Part shown: in pieces, positions 16,240 to 27,137 of the stretch
Layout of the letters: each line of letters opens with the position of its first letter
How positions within the stretch are numbered: position 1 is the stretch's first letter
Notes under the pieces: generated by a model
What the model was told of the DNA's origin: nothing
The model's input: the letters and a program-made list of their open reading frames with translations, nothing else
The model's database searches: none
Assembly (NCBI GenBank): GCA_938039145.1
Contig: CALHVG010000050.1
Coordinates: 65,085 to 129,084 of the forward strand
Direction of reading: 5' to 3'
Source of the DNA: an uncultured Treponema sp.
GTDB taxonomy: Bacteria > Spirochaetota > Spirochaetia > Treponematales > Treponemataceae
Length of the DNA: 64,000 nt
Program-made: the position numbers and the translations under genes

Positions 16240-18453
16240 CTACAACCCTCTGTCAAGGCAGAATATTTTGATGTAAAGCCACACACAATCCGAGCCTGCG
16301 ACCTTGAAAGTATGAACTATACCTCTCATTTTACAAAAATCTTCTTTCATTCGTCGCCTGTATTCTATGACCGTCGTGTCTTCCACGCCACCAAAACTGT
16401 CCAAGAGCCGTTCTCTGTCCAGAATTTTAAGAAACTTTTCCCTGTCCCCCTCATAAACAAGGTCGTTTGCCAAGGATTTTATGGCATCGGAATAGCATGA
16501 TGGGTCAAGAGACGTTTCAATACACCAGTCGCCGTTTTCAGTAAAATCCGTGATTTTGTCCTCCGTCAGGTTTATCATGAGCGTATACAGAACGGGCTTG
16601 TTGAATCCGTGGTTGAACTCGCTTATATGCTCTTCGATAAGCCCCGGTTCATTCGTACTTTCTTGAGCGGAATCCAAAATCTCCATTTCAAGCAATTTTT
16701 CGAAAGTCTCCGCCGGAACTGGCTTGGAATAAAAGAAGCCCTGAATGTTGTCGCAACCTATGTTCTTCAGGAACTGAACCTGCCGTTCGTTCTCAACGCC
16801 TTCCGCCGTAACCTGAATCCCCAGTTCCTGCGCCAAGGAAATCGTATGCTCTATCAGCCGGTTTCCGTCGAATTCCCCGATAAAATCCACAAGGCTCTTG
16901 TCAAGCTTCATCGTGTCGAAATGGAGCATATTCAACGACGCAAGCGAAGAATATCCCGTTCCAAAATCGTCCATGTGAAGCGAAAACCCAAGGGCATGGA
17001 ATTTATCGATAGCGTCTTTCACGGATTCCTCGGCAATTGCGGCGGATTCGGTTATTTCGATGGGAACCCATTTCGGCTCGATTCCAATGACTTCCGTTAT
17101 CCTTTTATACTGGTCGGCAACGCCCTTGTAATAAAGGCTAGCCCTTGAAAGATTCACCGATATGGGGACAATCCGTTTTCCGCTGTCGAGCCAGTGCTTT
17201 TGGAAAATGCATACGTTCCTGAAAATGTGTTCGTCAAGTTTTCGGATTATGTTGTTTCTCTCAAAGAGCATTATAAAGTCGCTAGGACGAATAATCGTGC
17301 CGTCTTCCTTTATCCAGCGGACAAGAGCTTCCGCCCCGACGATTCGCTTTGTCTTGGGCGTATATTTCGGCTGAAACCATACATTGAACTCTTTTTTCAA
17401 TATTGCATTCTCAAAAGAATCTATGAGTTCTTTTTCATGTACCAGCCTGTTTATGTCTTCTTCGTTAAAAAAGGCGTAGTCAATGTCCTGCTGATTTTTT
17501 GCGTTGTGCTTTGCGGTTATCGCCTCATTGTAAGACATTTCGATTTTTTTACCCGGAGACCATTTAGAGATTCCGAAATACGGCTTAATCTGCGGCAAAT
17601 CCAGGTCAATGGAAATTATCATCAGCATCACGGAAATGTCTTTGAGTTTTTCGATTATTTTTTCTTCGTCCGTTGTGGGAATGAAAATTATGTAATGGTC
17701 TGCGTTTATGTGCGCAGCAAGATCGCCTTTGTCTTTGTCGATTGAAAGCAATATACATTCCCAAATGTTTTTTATAACATCATCGCCGCGGGTAACTCCG
17801 CATATCGAATTGATTGCTTTGAACGAATGAATGTCAAGGCATATTATCGAGCCGGGGATTCCCTGTTCCTTGAGTTTTTCCTTGAACTTTATATAGTTGT
17901 AGCCGTGCGTAAGCGGGTCGGAATAAGCGTATTTTTCCAGTTCTTTCTTTATAAGTTCGTCATCGCTTTCCCTAAGTTTGGTGTTGTCTTTTACAATGGA
18001 AAGAGCGTAGATTTCGCCCGCCTCGTTTTTTGTAAGAAGAAAACGTTGATTGAAAAAGATTTTTCTGCCTTTCGCAATCTCCGCCCAGTAATCTATCACC
18101 AGCTCTCGCCGACCTTCCTCATAGATTTCAAGCAAAGTGTCCCTCAAGTTCAGTATGTTCCGGAGCGGTTTTTGAGTAAGGTCGGGAATCATCGTTTTTG
18201 ACCATCTGTAAACAAAATCCGAGAATTTGCACGGAGCAGAAAGCCCAAGATATTCGGGAACGGAGACAAAATTATTCTCATCGTCCCGGAAGAAAAAATC
18301 GTTCTCGATTAAGTCCTTTGATACATTTACATCATAAAATGAAACCGCATCATCCGAAACTATCGCATTCCTAAACTGCGTTTCGTAAAACAAAGCCCTT
18401 CGTAACTGCCGCAAAGAATCGCCTTTAGCCTTCTTTTTATGATCCGTATCCAT
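16240..18453 (-). CDS. Cytoplasmic GGDEF/EAL protein with an active-looking EAL domain
   Basis: 737 residues and no membrane helix. Residues 1-170 are PAS-like, 170-335 a GGDEF domain in which the signature is replaced by HINADHYIIF (so no cyclase activity expected), and 350-600 an EAL domain with GAEALVRW, SVNLS, PIEITES, MDDFGTGYS, KLDKS, AEGVE and QGFFYSKP all present. The last 130 residues resemble another PAS-like input module. It should degrade c-di-GMP under control of soluble sensor domains. It is the second EAL protein in the window with a lost GGDEF motif (see 6056-7960). No strong ribosome site was seen at the chosen ATG. Confidence 0.83.
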   Translation of the reverse strand: MDTDHKKKAKGDSLRQLRRALFYETQFRNAIVSDDAVSFYDVNVSKDLIENDFFFRDDENNFVSVPEYLGLSAPCKFSDFVYRWSKTMIPDLTQKPLRNILNLRDTLLEIYEEGRRELVIDYWAEIAKGRKIFFNQRFLLTKNEAGEIYALSIVKDNTKLRESDDELIKKELEKYAYSDPLTHGYNYIKFKEKLKEQGIPGSIICLDIHSFKAINSICGVTRGDDVIKNIWECILLSIDKDKGDLAAHINADHYIIFIPTTDEEKIIEKLKDISVMLMIISIDLDLPQIKPYFGISKWSPGKKIEMSYNEAITAKHNAKNQQDIDYAFFNEEDINRLVHEKELIDSFENAILKKEFNVWFQPKYTPKTKRIVGAEALVRWIKEDGTIIRPSDFIMLFERNNIIRKLDEHIFRNVCIFQKHWLDSGKRIVPISVNLSRASLYYKGVADQYKRITEVIGIEPKWVPIEITESAAIAEESVKDAIDKFHALGFSLHMDDFGTGYSSLASLNMLHFDTMKLDKSLVDFIGEFDGNRLIEHTISLAQELGIQVTAEGVENERQVQFLKNIGCDNIQGFFYSKPVPAETFEKLLEMEILDSAQESTNEPGLIEEHISEFNHGFNKPVLYTLMINLTEDKITDFTENGDWCIETSLDPSCYSDAIKSLANDLVYEGDREKFLKILDRERLLDSFGGVEDTTVIEYRRRMKEDFCKMRGIVHTFKVAGSDCVWLYIKIFCLDRGL

Positions 18454-18678
18454 AACAAAATAATCCTGAATAAATCTCTATGACTGATATTCTAGCACCA
18501 AATTTTTATAAAGAAAGTCAAGAAAACTGGAAAAATTTAACATTTTTTATATAGATTCTTGGCATAAATCCGACGGATTTTTAAATTTTTCGCAAGGATT
18601 TTGCAATCTTTAATGAAAAAAGAATATGTTGCGTTCGCAAATAAAATGCGGTAAAATTTCGCTTGCATGGAGAATCTT

Positions 18679-19890
18679 ATGAGAAGAAAGTTAATTGCGA
18701 GCGCAAGTGCCGTTGTTTTGTTGATTTTTTCATCCTGCACATTCCAAGAAAAATATGATTATCAAAGAATAATGCAAAAGACGGAATTAAAATCTTTTGA
18801 ACACCTGGAAAATCCGTTAATTCTGAGGATGTATATACCGCTTCAGTTCTCTTTGAAAATAAAGCCCGATTCCGTTCATACCAAAGGCTATAAAACGATA
18901 TATTTAGTCTACGACTGGAAAAACGATATTTTTCATGATTTTGTATACTCCGATGTTTCCGACCCAATCGAAACTTTTTCGCAAGAATTGAAAGATTCTT
19001 CGGCGGTCACAAACCATTACTATATCTCCGGAGACAAATCAAAAGTAATCTGCCTGAATCCGTCCGGCGGAAAACCGACAGTAATCCCCATCCCTCAAAT
19101 AAATGAACATCCCGCTTATACTTCATGGGGTTTTTCACAATATCAGCCAAGCCGATTCGCCACAGTCTCTTCCCGATATTATGCAAAAAACGCAAGCGGC
19201 AAATCGGAAAGATTAGGTTCGGTTTGGCTTTTGGATGCGGACACCGGATTTTCCCCCAAAAAAATAAACTATTCGGCGTCTTCATCATTTTGTCCGGAAT
19301 ATTTAACCCAAGATTCGGACGAAAATTTTTGGCTTCTATACGATGACCCGGGACACGCCGAATTAAAAAATCTCTGCCGGCTGAATGTTGCCAGCGAAAA
19401 ATTTGAACCGCCCATAGTACAATTAAATAAAGTAGTCAATAAAAATTATAATTACGATTACACATTGAAATGCATAACCCCAGACCATCTGATTTTGGGA
19501 AATCATGAAAGCGATTTGCAGCAATTTATAGTTACGGTAAATAAGTCTACTCACGAGACCAAGAAATGCTATCTTCCTTCGGGATTTTCAAAATATGCGC
19601 ATGCAGAAATGGTTTTTGTCAATGGCAAGGTTTATACATTTATCTCGGATAATTCCAAAGCTTCCGTTTATACTTTTGACCCGCATCTTACACAATTTTC
19701 CGACAAATTGGCTGAAATCGATTCGAATTATCTTTCGGAATATAAAGTCAGAGGGTCAGGGATTTATTTTAGAAAAAGATTCCTTGTGGACGGCAAAATC
19801 TCATTGGCTTTCTTTGACGTTACAGACCTTTCGATAAAGACAGCAAAAACATTCACAACAGCGACTCTTATGGAAAAATTGGAAGAATAA
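18679..19890 (+). CDS. Hypothetical lipoprotein
   Basis: 403 residues from ATG 18679, which I chose because GGAG at 18668-18671 is well placed for it and the signal MRRKLIASASAVVLLIFSSC begins there; an ATG 12 nt upstream is also possible. The lipobox is FSSC. The body is rich in beta strands (YLVYDWKNDIFHDFVYSD), as in propeller-like proteins, and resembles the lipoprotein at 694-1941 in size and style (inference). It is followed 4 nt later by a signal-peptide beta-barrel-like gene, so the two are likely translated together. Confidence 0.7.
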   Translation: MRRKLIASASAVVLLIFSSCTFQEKYDYQRIMQKTELKSFEHLENPLILRMYIPLQFSLKIKPDSVHTKGYKTIYLVYDWKNDIFHDFVYSDVSDPIETFSQELKDSSAVTNHYYISGDKSKVICLNPSGGKPTVIPIPQINEHPAYTSWGFSQYQPSRFATVSSRYYAKNASGKSERLGSVWLLDADTGFSPKKINYSASSSFCPEYLTQDSDENFWLLYDDPGHAELKNLCRLNVASEKFEPPIVQLNKVVNKNYNYDYTLKCITPDHLILGNHESDLQQFIVTVNKSTHETKKCYLPSGFSKYAHAEMVFVNGKVYTFISDNSKASVYTFDPHLTQFSDKLAEIDSNYLSEYKVRGSGIYFRKRFLVDGKISLAFFDVTDLSIKTAKTFTTATLMEKLEE

Positions 19891-19894
19891 AGAT

Positions 19895-20473
19895 ATGAAG
19901 AAAAAAATATTTATTTCGGTGATTTTTGTTTTAATCTGTACGTCAGCATTCGCAAGATTTTCGATTAAACAGGAATTCTCCGCTGCAGGCTATATCTTCA
20001 CAAAAAGCATTGACCCATTCACCCCTGAATCAAATTATTTTAAGAGACAATGGACTCCCTTGACGACAAACATAATTTCAACTATGTGGGAATTCGATTC
20101 GGGCAACACCGAAAAGCTGTTCCATTTTTCGATAGGCTCTTTTGCGGGACTCTTTACATACAGATTTCCAATAGGCGTGTCATTCGGATTCAACTGGAAA
20201 CTTACCGAAATGGGGTCGTTCCGTCTGGAACTGGACACAAACTTAAAAATAGGACCGGGATTCAATCTAATACACGGGCTTTATTCCGGCGTGTTCTGCA
20301 TGGCAAGCGCAGATGTGATATGGATCAAAGCCCGTACAAGACGGGGAATCTTTTGGGGCGGCGGCATATCAACAGATCATCTTTTTAGCTATTCATATTA
20401 TGAAAAATACGGCCACGATTTTTTTCATGAATACTCCATATCCCCACACATACTTGTAGGATTCAAATTTTAA
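19895..20473 (+). CDS. Hypothetical exported beta-barrel-like protein
   Basis: 192 residues. It has a signal peptide (MKKKIFISVIFVLICTSAFA), alternating amphipathic beta strands (HFSIGSFAGLFTYRFPIGVSF) and a C-terminus ending HILVGFKF, which together suggest a small outer-membrane barrel. The family was not recognised. It starts 4 nt after the preceding lipoprotein gene, and the AT composition is similar, so they probably form an operon. The following DUF4418 gene begins 30 nt later with its own strong ribosome site. Confidence 0.62.
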   Translation: MKKKIFISVIFVLICTSAFARFSIKQEFSAAGYIFTKSIDPFTPESNYFKRQWTPLTTNIISTMWEFDSGNTEKLFHFSIGSFAGLFTYRFPIGVSFGFNWKLTEMGSFRLELDTNLKIGPGFNLIHGLYSGVFCMASADVIWIKARTRRGIFWGGGISTDHLFSYSYYEKYGHDFFHEYSISPHILVGFKF

Positions 20474-20503
20474 GAATCATAAATAAATCTCAAGGAGTTT
20501 TTT

Positions 20504-20926
20504 ATGACAAATAAAAAACCGAACATCGGTGTGCGAGACATAATATTTCTCGTGCTAAGTTCCATCTATTTGGTTGGAATCAAAACTTTTTTTAGAGCCT
20601 GCGATCCAAAGGAAGACGGCTCTTGGATGGTCTGCCATTGGGCAAGCCAAGCAATAATCGCATTCGCAATCGTGATTGCCGCTATTTCAGTGCTGCACCT
20701 GATAATGACATCTCCATTGGTAAAAGCAGGACTTTCATTGGCATTGATTCCGTGCGTAATCTTGTCCGCAACAGTTCCGGGCGGATTCGTAAAACTTTGC
20801 AGAATGACAACCATGAGATGCCACACGATAACTCGTCCATCCGTGCTTGTGATTTCTATCATTTTTGTGGTTGTTGCTGTAATAGACGTGGTATTTCAGT
20901 TCAGGAGTGCAAAAAAGGCTGACTAG
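20504..20926 (+). CDS. DUF4418-like four-helix membrane protein
   Basis: 140 residues with four hydrophobic segments. Conserved-looking polar motifs CDPKEDGSWMVCHWASQA and MRCHTITRPSVL match the Cys/His pattern of DUF4418 proteins. The function is unknown; family members commonly accompany FtsX/MacB-type ABC genes such as those at 28940-30859 in this window, though here they are 8 kb apart. AAGGAG lies 7 nt before the ATG. The 3' end overlaps a convergent small gene. Confidence 0.62.
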   Translation: MTNKKPNIGVRDIIFLVLSSIYLVGIKTFFRACDPKEDGSWMVCHWASQAIIAFAIVIAAISVLHLIMTSPLVKAGLSLALIPCVILSATVPGGFVKLCRMTTMRCHTITRPSVLVISIIFVVVAVIDVVFQFRSAKKAD

Positions 20927-21314
20927 GATTTATTTTTTTTAGGCAATCCGCCTGAATGACTACAGGATATACGGAGTTTCCTTCCTGCAAATATTCAAGC
21001 AACGTTTTCAGCTTGCCAAAAATATGCCGTTGAATGAACGACGCTTCTTTACATTTCAGGGAATCAAGGAGATTCTGTATATCCGATTTTTCAATTTCAC
21101 ATATCAAAATATCGCCCTGAAAAAGAGATGAAATTTCATAACTTGCTTTCGGCATAAAAAAAATCGCCGAAGTTTTTTTGTTGTCTTTTACGGCTTTTGC
21201 AAGAAGTTCAAGTTTCTTTTCAAGATGCTTTTTATCATTGCAGTCTTTTATAAAAAGGATTTCGTCGTAGGTATACGCCTCTTCCTTTTCGCTTATGTAA
21301 AGTTCCTCCTGCAC
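20901..21314 (-). CDS. Hypothetical protein downstream of mglC
   Basis: 137 residues if translation starts at GTG 21314, which follows AAGGAG by 10 nt. The frame is open up to an ATG at 21368, but that start falls inside the mgl terminator hairpin, so the GTG is preferred. The sequence is a mixed alpha/beta protein (ILFIKDCNDKKHLEKKLELLAKAV) without recognisable motifs. It lies just past the mgl operon on the same strand and could be made by read-through. Overlaps the 3' end of the DUF4418 gene by 26 bp. Confidence 0.5.
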   Translation of the reverse strand: MQEELYISEKEEAYTYDEILFIKDCNDKKHLEKKLELLAKAVKDNKKTSAIFFMPKASYEISSLFQGDILICEIEKSDIQNLLDSLKCKEASFIQRHIFGKLKTLLEYLQEGNSVYPVVIQADCLKKINPSQPFLHS

Positions 21315-21330
21315 GTTTATACCGCTCCTT

Positions 21331-21366
21331 AAAAAAACGGGGATTTCCAGCAATTTGGAAATCCCC
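21331..21366 (-). terminator. Terminator of the mgl operon
   Basis: A perfect 10-bp stem, GGGGATTTCC/GGAAATCCCC with an 8-nt loop, is followed on the minus strand by GTTTTTTT. It lies 19 bp past the mglC stop. Confidence 0.85.
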
Positions 21367-21384
21367 AAAATGATTCGATATTAT

Positions 21385-22881
21385 TTATTTTCGTTTAAGA
21401 TACTTTACGCTGTCCAAGGCAACGGCAGCAATTATTATCAATCCTTTGAAAACAAACTGAAGATTCGTATCGATATGCAAGAATGTAAGACAATATGTAA
21501 GAGCTGTAAAAATTATTACACCGATTGCCGCTCCGCTTATCTTTCCGATACCTCCGTTGAACGAAATTCCTCCTACAACACAGGCGGCGATTGCATCCAT
21601 TTCATAGCCTTGTCCTGTTCCTGCGCTGGCATTGGCACGGAACGCCTCAAGGAACGCTCCGCATCCGTAGAAAATTCCTGCCATGATGAATACGCCCATC
21701 GTAACCCAAAAGACAGATATTCCGGAAACAGCCGCAGCCTCCGCATTTCCGCCGACAGCGTACATATTCTTTCCGAACTTGGTTTTGTTCCAAATGAACC
21801 ATGCCACGACAATCGCGATTGCTGCAGGAATTATCAATTTAGGAAATGTAACGAGTTCTCCGTTCGCCATTCTGCCTATAATCCAGCGGCCGCCGATAGA
21901 ATCTTTGACTTTTGCGGCAATCGAACCTACAGGCGTTCCGGTCGTTCCAAAAAATAAAAGACCGTAAATTATAAGCTGCGTTGCCAATGTCGAGACGAAC
22001 GGATGTATCTTGAGTTTTGCCGTGAAAAGTCCTGCGAACGCTGAAAAAGTAGTACAAAGAAGTATCGAAAGGAACAGCGCAAGCGCAAGTCGCAATCCCA
22101 TCGGCATTCCCGTAAAATTCCAAGGACCCATGTTGAAAAACTTCACTATGTTCGTTCCCGGATGCAAAATAAGTCCGGTAACAACAGAACCCATGGCTAC
22201 CATTCGTCCTACGCTCAAGTCAGTTCCGGCAAGCAAGATAAGACCCGCAACTCCGAGCGCATAGAACATACGAGTAGAAGATTGCTCAAGGATTGTAAAA
22301 ATATTCGGCAAAGTCAGAAGGTTTCCCGCTCCAATCGCCGGCGCAACAATTACGCACACAATGAAGAAAACCAAAATCGCAAGATAAAGTCCGTTATCCA
22401 GCAAGAATTTGGTTGCCTTGAAATTGTTCACATAGTTTTTCCATTTCAACTGAACGTCTTCAAGAATGTTCGCTTTTTGATTCCTGATGACTCTGTTTAT
22501 TTGGATGTGATCGGTAAACGCCTGCGTACAGACATCTTTGCTGCGGTCAATTTTTGTCTCATACTGATTCTTGGCATCAAAAAGAGCAGACTTCAGTTCG
22601 TATGTTGCCGTTTTTTTATCTTCCGGCGTAGTTGCAGCCAAAATGCGAGCCGCTCCGTCTGCCTTGAGTTTTTTTACGTTGGCGTTATATCCAAGTTTCA
22701 GTTCAGAGCGGATTTTTTTCTGCTCTTCTTCGACCTTGGCAATATAGACCTTCGCCACGGAATTAGAATAGGAAAGCGCCTTTTTCTTCAGTTCCGTGTT
22801 CTTGGATTCTTTCCCGTCGGAAAAAGTTTCCATGTATTCTTTTATTTTTGGATCATCGTACAAAGTATTCAGTTCGTCCAT
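21385..22881 (-). CDS. mglC: Galactose/glucose ABC transporter permease MglC with N-terminal extension
   Basis: 498 residues, about 160 more than enterobacterial MglC. Residues 160-498 hold the ten-helix BPD-type permease (LILLAGTDLSVGRMVAMGS, GGNAEAAAVSGI, and the GGISFNGGIGK loop that contacts the ATPase). Residues 1-155 are charged, coiled-coil-like and lack membrane segments, so they should face the cytoplasm; their role is unknown. It follows mglA by 15 bp in the mglBAC operon and ends at a strong terminator. The protein forms the membrane channel for sugar delivered by MglB. Confidence 0.92.
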   Translation of the reverse strand: MDELNTLYDDPKIKEYMETFSDGKESKNTELKKKALSYSNSVAKVYIAKVEEEQKKIRSELKLGYNANVKKLKADGAARILAATTPEDKKTATYELKSALFDAKNQYETKIDRSKDVCTQAFTDHIQINRVIRNQKANILEDVQLKWKNYVNNFKATKFLLDNGLYLAILVFFIVCVIVAPAIGAGNLLTLPNIFTILEQSSTRMFYALGVAGLILLAGTDLSVGRMVAMGSVVTGLILHPGTNIVKFFNMGPWNFTGMPMGLRLALALFLSILLCTTFSAFAGLFTAKLKIHPFVSTLATQLIIYGLLFFGTTGTPVGSIAAKVKDSIGGRWIIGRMANGELVTFPKLIIPAAIAIVVAWFIWNKTKFGKNMYAVGGNAEAAAVSGISVFWVTMGVFIMAGIFYGCGAFLEAFRANASAGTGQGYEMDAIAACVVGGISFNGGIGKISGAAIGVIIFTALTYCLTFLHIDTNLQFVFKGLIIIAAVALDSVKYLKRK

Positions 22882-22896
22882 GTTAAACCCCTTACA

Positions 22897-24390
22897 TCAA
22901 AGATATTTAGCAGAAAGACGCAGGATAGATTCCTGATCCGTCTCTTTAGTGTTTACAATTCCGGCAAGTCTATGATTGGACATCACCGCAACCCGATTCG
23001 TGATTCCAAGAATCTCCGGCATTTCGCTGGATACGACAATCATAGTCTTTCCTTCTTTTGCCATATTTATGATAAGTTGATAGATTTCATATTTTGCCCC
23101 GACATCGATTCCTCGTGTCGGCTCGTCAAGAAGAAGAATATCAGGTTCTCTTTCAAGCCACTTTCCGATTATGACTTTCTGCTGGTTTCCTCCGCTAAGC
23201 GAAGAAATCAGTTCGTCGGCGGAAACACACTTTGTGTGCATCTTCTTTATTTCTTTGTTTGCAGCATCGCGCATTTTCCGAGAAGAAAGTGCAGGACCGG
23301 TCTTGTAGGCATCAAGATTTGCGATACAGGTATTGAATTCTATCGTCGCCTTGGAAAACATTCCGTTCAGTTTGCGCTCTTCCGTTACCATCGCAAAGCC
23401 ATTCGCCATCGCCTGCTGCGCACTTTCGAACCTCATTTTCTTTCCGTCAACGATTATTTCACCGGTAGCAATAGTCCTGATTCCAAAGATTGCCTCTAAA
23501 AGTTCGCTTCTGCCCGCACCGACAAGCCCGTATATGCCAAATATTTCCCCTTTTTTGACCGTAAACGAAATTCCTTCAAGATGCGGCTCGTACTTTGTAG
23601 AAAGATTTCTGACCTCAAGATGGTCGTCCCCCGGCGTGTTGTCCACATCAGGGAATCGCTTGTCAAGCGAACGTCCAACCATCGCAGAAATCAATTCTTC
23701 CATTCCGAGTTCTTTTGCCGGTTTCTGAAGAACCATGTTTCCGTCTCGAAGAACGGCAATCTCGTCGCAGATTTTGAAGATTTCGTCCATCTTGTGCGAT
23801 ATATAGATGAACGAAACGCCTTTTTCTTTGAGTTCCCGCACTATCGAAAACAGTTTTTCTATTTCCGGCTCGGTCAAAGAAGATGTAGGCTCGTCAAGAA
23901 CGATAATTTTTGCGTTGTATGAAACCGCTTTGGCAATTTCAACCATCTGTCTTTGGGAAACGGACATTGTCCGCATAATCGTGTTCGGATTTACGCTCAT
24001 GTTCAAAGACGTAAAAAGTTTTGTTACTTCCCGGAACATTTTTTTCTCGTCGATAATTCCCATACGAACGGGATAACGGCCGAGAAAAAGATTGTCCGTT
24101 ACGGAGCGGTCAAGGCACTGATTCAATTCCTGATGAACCATGGCAACCCCGTTTTCAAGAGCCTCTTTCGGACTTGAAAAATCAATCGGTTTTCCCTCAA
24201 GGAAAATCTGCCCCTCGTCCCTTGAATATATTCCAAAAAGACATTTCATCATCGTGGACTTTCCGGCGCCGTTTTCGCCCATAAGCCCAAGAACGCTACC
24301 TCTCCCAACAGAAATGTTGATTCCACTAAGAACCTTGTTTTTCGCAAACGATTTGGAAAGATTCTTAATTTCCAGTAATTTTTCTTCCAT
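22897..24390 (-). CDS. mglA: Sugar ABC transporter ATP-binding protein MglA (two ABC domains)
   Basis: 497 residues with two fused ABC cassettes, as in all MglA/RbsA proteins. Cassette 1 has Walker A GENGAGKST, signature LSVSQRQMVEIAKA and Walker B VLDEPTSSL. Cassette 2 has the degenerate Walker A GLVGAGRSE, signature LSGGNQQKVI and LLLDEPTRGID. It powers uptake of galactose/glucose through MglC. AAAGGAAT precedes the ATG. It is preceded by an internal terminator after mglB, which should keep its level below that of the binding protein. Confidence 0.95.
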   Translation of the reverse strand: MEEKLLEIKNLSKSFAKNKVLSGINISVGRGSVLGLMGENGAGKSTMMKCLFGIYSRDEGQIFLEGKPIDFSSPKEALENGVAMVHQELNQCLDRSVTDNLFLGRYPVRMGIIDEKKMFREVTKLFTSLNMSVNPNTIMRTMSVSQRQMVEIAKAVSYNAKIIVLDEPTSSLTEPEIEKLFSIVRELKEKGVSFIYISHKMDEIFKICDEIAVLRDGNMVLQKPAKELGMEELISAMVGRSLDKRFPDVDNTPGDDHLEVRNLSTKYEPHLEGISFTVKKGEIFGIYGLVGAGRSELLEAIFGIRTIATGEIIVDGKKMRFESAQQAMANGFAMVTEERKLNGMFSKATIEFNTCIANLDAYKTGPALSSRKMRDAANKEIKKMHTKCVSADELISSLSGGNQQKVIIGKWLEREPDILLLDEPTRGIDVGAKYEIYQLIINMAKEGKTMIVVSSEMPEILGITNRVAVMSNHRLAGIVNTKETDQESILRLSAKYL

Positions 24391-24402
24391 CAGGTAATTC
24401 CT

Positions 24403-24451
24403 TTTACTAAAAAAAAGGTCTGTAAAACATCAATAAAGAGCTTTACAGACC
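24403..24451 (-). terminator. Intra-operon terminator between mglB and mglA
   Basis: GGTCTGTAAA (24417-24426) pairs perfectly with TTTACAGACC (24442-24451). On the minus strand the hairpin is followed by eight U-coding bases interrupted only later. This should cut most mglB transcripts short and let some continue into mglAC. Confidence 0.8.
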
Positions 24452-24472
24452 ATCCGACCAATAAAAGCTAGC

Positions 24473-25794
<1,322 letters not shown>

Positions 25795-25851
25795 ATAATT
25801 AAATTTCAGAACTCGAAAAATTCCGTAAAAACCGGGCACATTCTGATTTTT

Positions 25852-25882
25852 TTGAAGTATCGCAAGCAAATTATGATATAAT
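25852..25882 (+). promoter_or_regulatory. Predicted GH53 promoter with extended -10
   Basis: TGATATAAT (25874-25882) is an extended -10 box. TTGAAG at 25852-25857 is a possible -35 with a long 19-bp spacer. It drives the galactanase gene at 25923. Confidence 0.5.
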
Positions 25883-25922
25883 TTCAGAAAATCCGCTTTC
25901 CGAGCCCGAAAAGAGGTTTTAT

Positions 25923-27137
25923 ATGAACGGGAAAACTTTGATTATTTCGATAATTTCGATTTTGGCATTGAGTGCAATTTTTTCTTCGTGCAAAATATAT
26001 GAAACGAACAATGGCAATGAAAACAATTACGAAGCCGACGGATTCATGAAAGGCTTCGACGCTTCTTCCGTTTCCCTGTTTGAAGAAAAAGGCGGAAAAT
26101 ACAAAAATGCCGACGGCACTCCCGAAGATATTTTCAAACTTCTAAAAAAGAACGGCATAAACTGGATTCGACTTAGACTTTGGCATAATCCGTCCGCATC
26201 CGAATTCGGAAACAACAATCTTGCAAGAACCCTGGAAACCGCAAAACGAATAAAAGCCGATAACATGAAATTTCTGCTGGACATTCATTACAGCGATTCA
26301 TGGGCAGACCCCGAAAAACAAAGACGACCTGCCGCATGGGATTCGGATTCGACAATCGAGGAACTTGCCGCACACGTTTATTCGTACACGGACGATGTTC
26401 TTTCATTTCTAAAAGACTATCCGCCCGACATGGTACAAATCGGAAACGAAATAAATTCCGGAATGCTTGTAACAAAAAGCAATGCAGCTTCCATCAATGA
26501 TTATGCAAGTCCAACTTGTTCTTCATGGAAATCCTCCGAATCCGCAAAAAACCTTGAACTCGTGCTGAAGCAGGCTTCTGCTGCCGTCCGGAAACACAAT
26601 CCCGACATCAAAATCATGATTCACCTTTCAAGCGACGACGGGAAGCCCTTGAACTGGTGGTTCAAAAGAATTCCTGCGGATTTTGACTGCATCGGAATAA
26701 GTTGGTATCCGTTTTACAAAGCCGGAACAATAGACCAACTCAAAGCTAACATAAAAAGTCTGAAATCCGAATTTTCAAAAGACGTTATGGTGGTAGAAAC
26801 CTCATGGGCGTGGACTTCCGCGTGGGCGGACAGCATGAACAATGTTCTTGGAAGCGATGAACAAAAAATCCGTGCGGCAGAAAATATGAACGGCTATCTA
26901 GACGGAATCGACACGGAAGATTTTGCAGGCAAAAAAGGAATAGCTTTCAGCGTAAAAAATCAATCCGCAATAATAAAAACGGTTATCGCTGCGGTAAAAG
27001 ATGCCGGCGGAATCGGAACATTTTATTGGGGCGGCGATTGGGTTTGCGTTCCCGGAGTGACAATCGACTGGGAAAACCAAACTCTTTTCGACTTTGACGG
27101 AAAAATCCTCGAAAGCGCCGCTGCGTTCCGCCGATAA
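25923..27137 (+). CDS. GH53 endo-beta-1,4-galactanase, lipoprotein
   Basis: 404 residues. Lipobox FSSC places it on the cell surface or in the periplasm. The GH53 (alpha/beta)8 barrel starts at FMKGFDASSVS; WIRLRLWHNP, LDIHYSDSWADP and ISWYPFY are family signatures. The acid/base is Glu176 in QIGNEINSG and the nucleophile Glu292 in VVETSWAW. The enzyme cuts beta-1,4-galactan side chains of pectin (arabinogalactan I) into galacto-oligosaccharides. It is divergent from mglBAC, the galactose importer, and a GH35 beta-galactosidase at 43288 could finish the breakdown. It is a single-domain enzyme without a binding module. Confidence 0.93.
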   Translation: MNGKTLIISIISILALSAIFSSCKIYETNNGNENNYEADGFMKGFDASSVSLFEEKGGKYKNADGTPEDIFKLLKKNGINWIRLRLWHNPSASEFGNNNLARTLETAKRIKADNMKFLLDIHYSDSWADPEKQRRPAAWDSDSTIEELAAHVYSYTDDVLSFLKDYPPDMVQIGNEINSGMLVTKSNAASINDYASPTCSSWKSSESAKNLELVLKQASAAVRKHNPDIKIMIHLSSDDGKPLNWWFKRIPADFDCIGISWYPFYKAGTIDQLKANIKSLKSEFSKDVMVVETSWAWTSAWADSMNNVLGSDEQKIRAAENMNGYLDGIDTEDFAGKKGIAFSVKNQSAIIKTVIAAVKDAGGIGTFYWGGDWVCVPGVTIDWENQTLFDFDGKILESAAAFRR

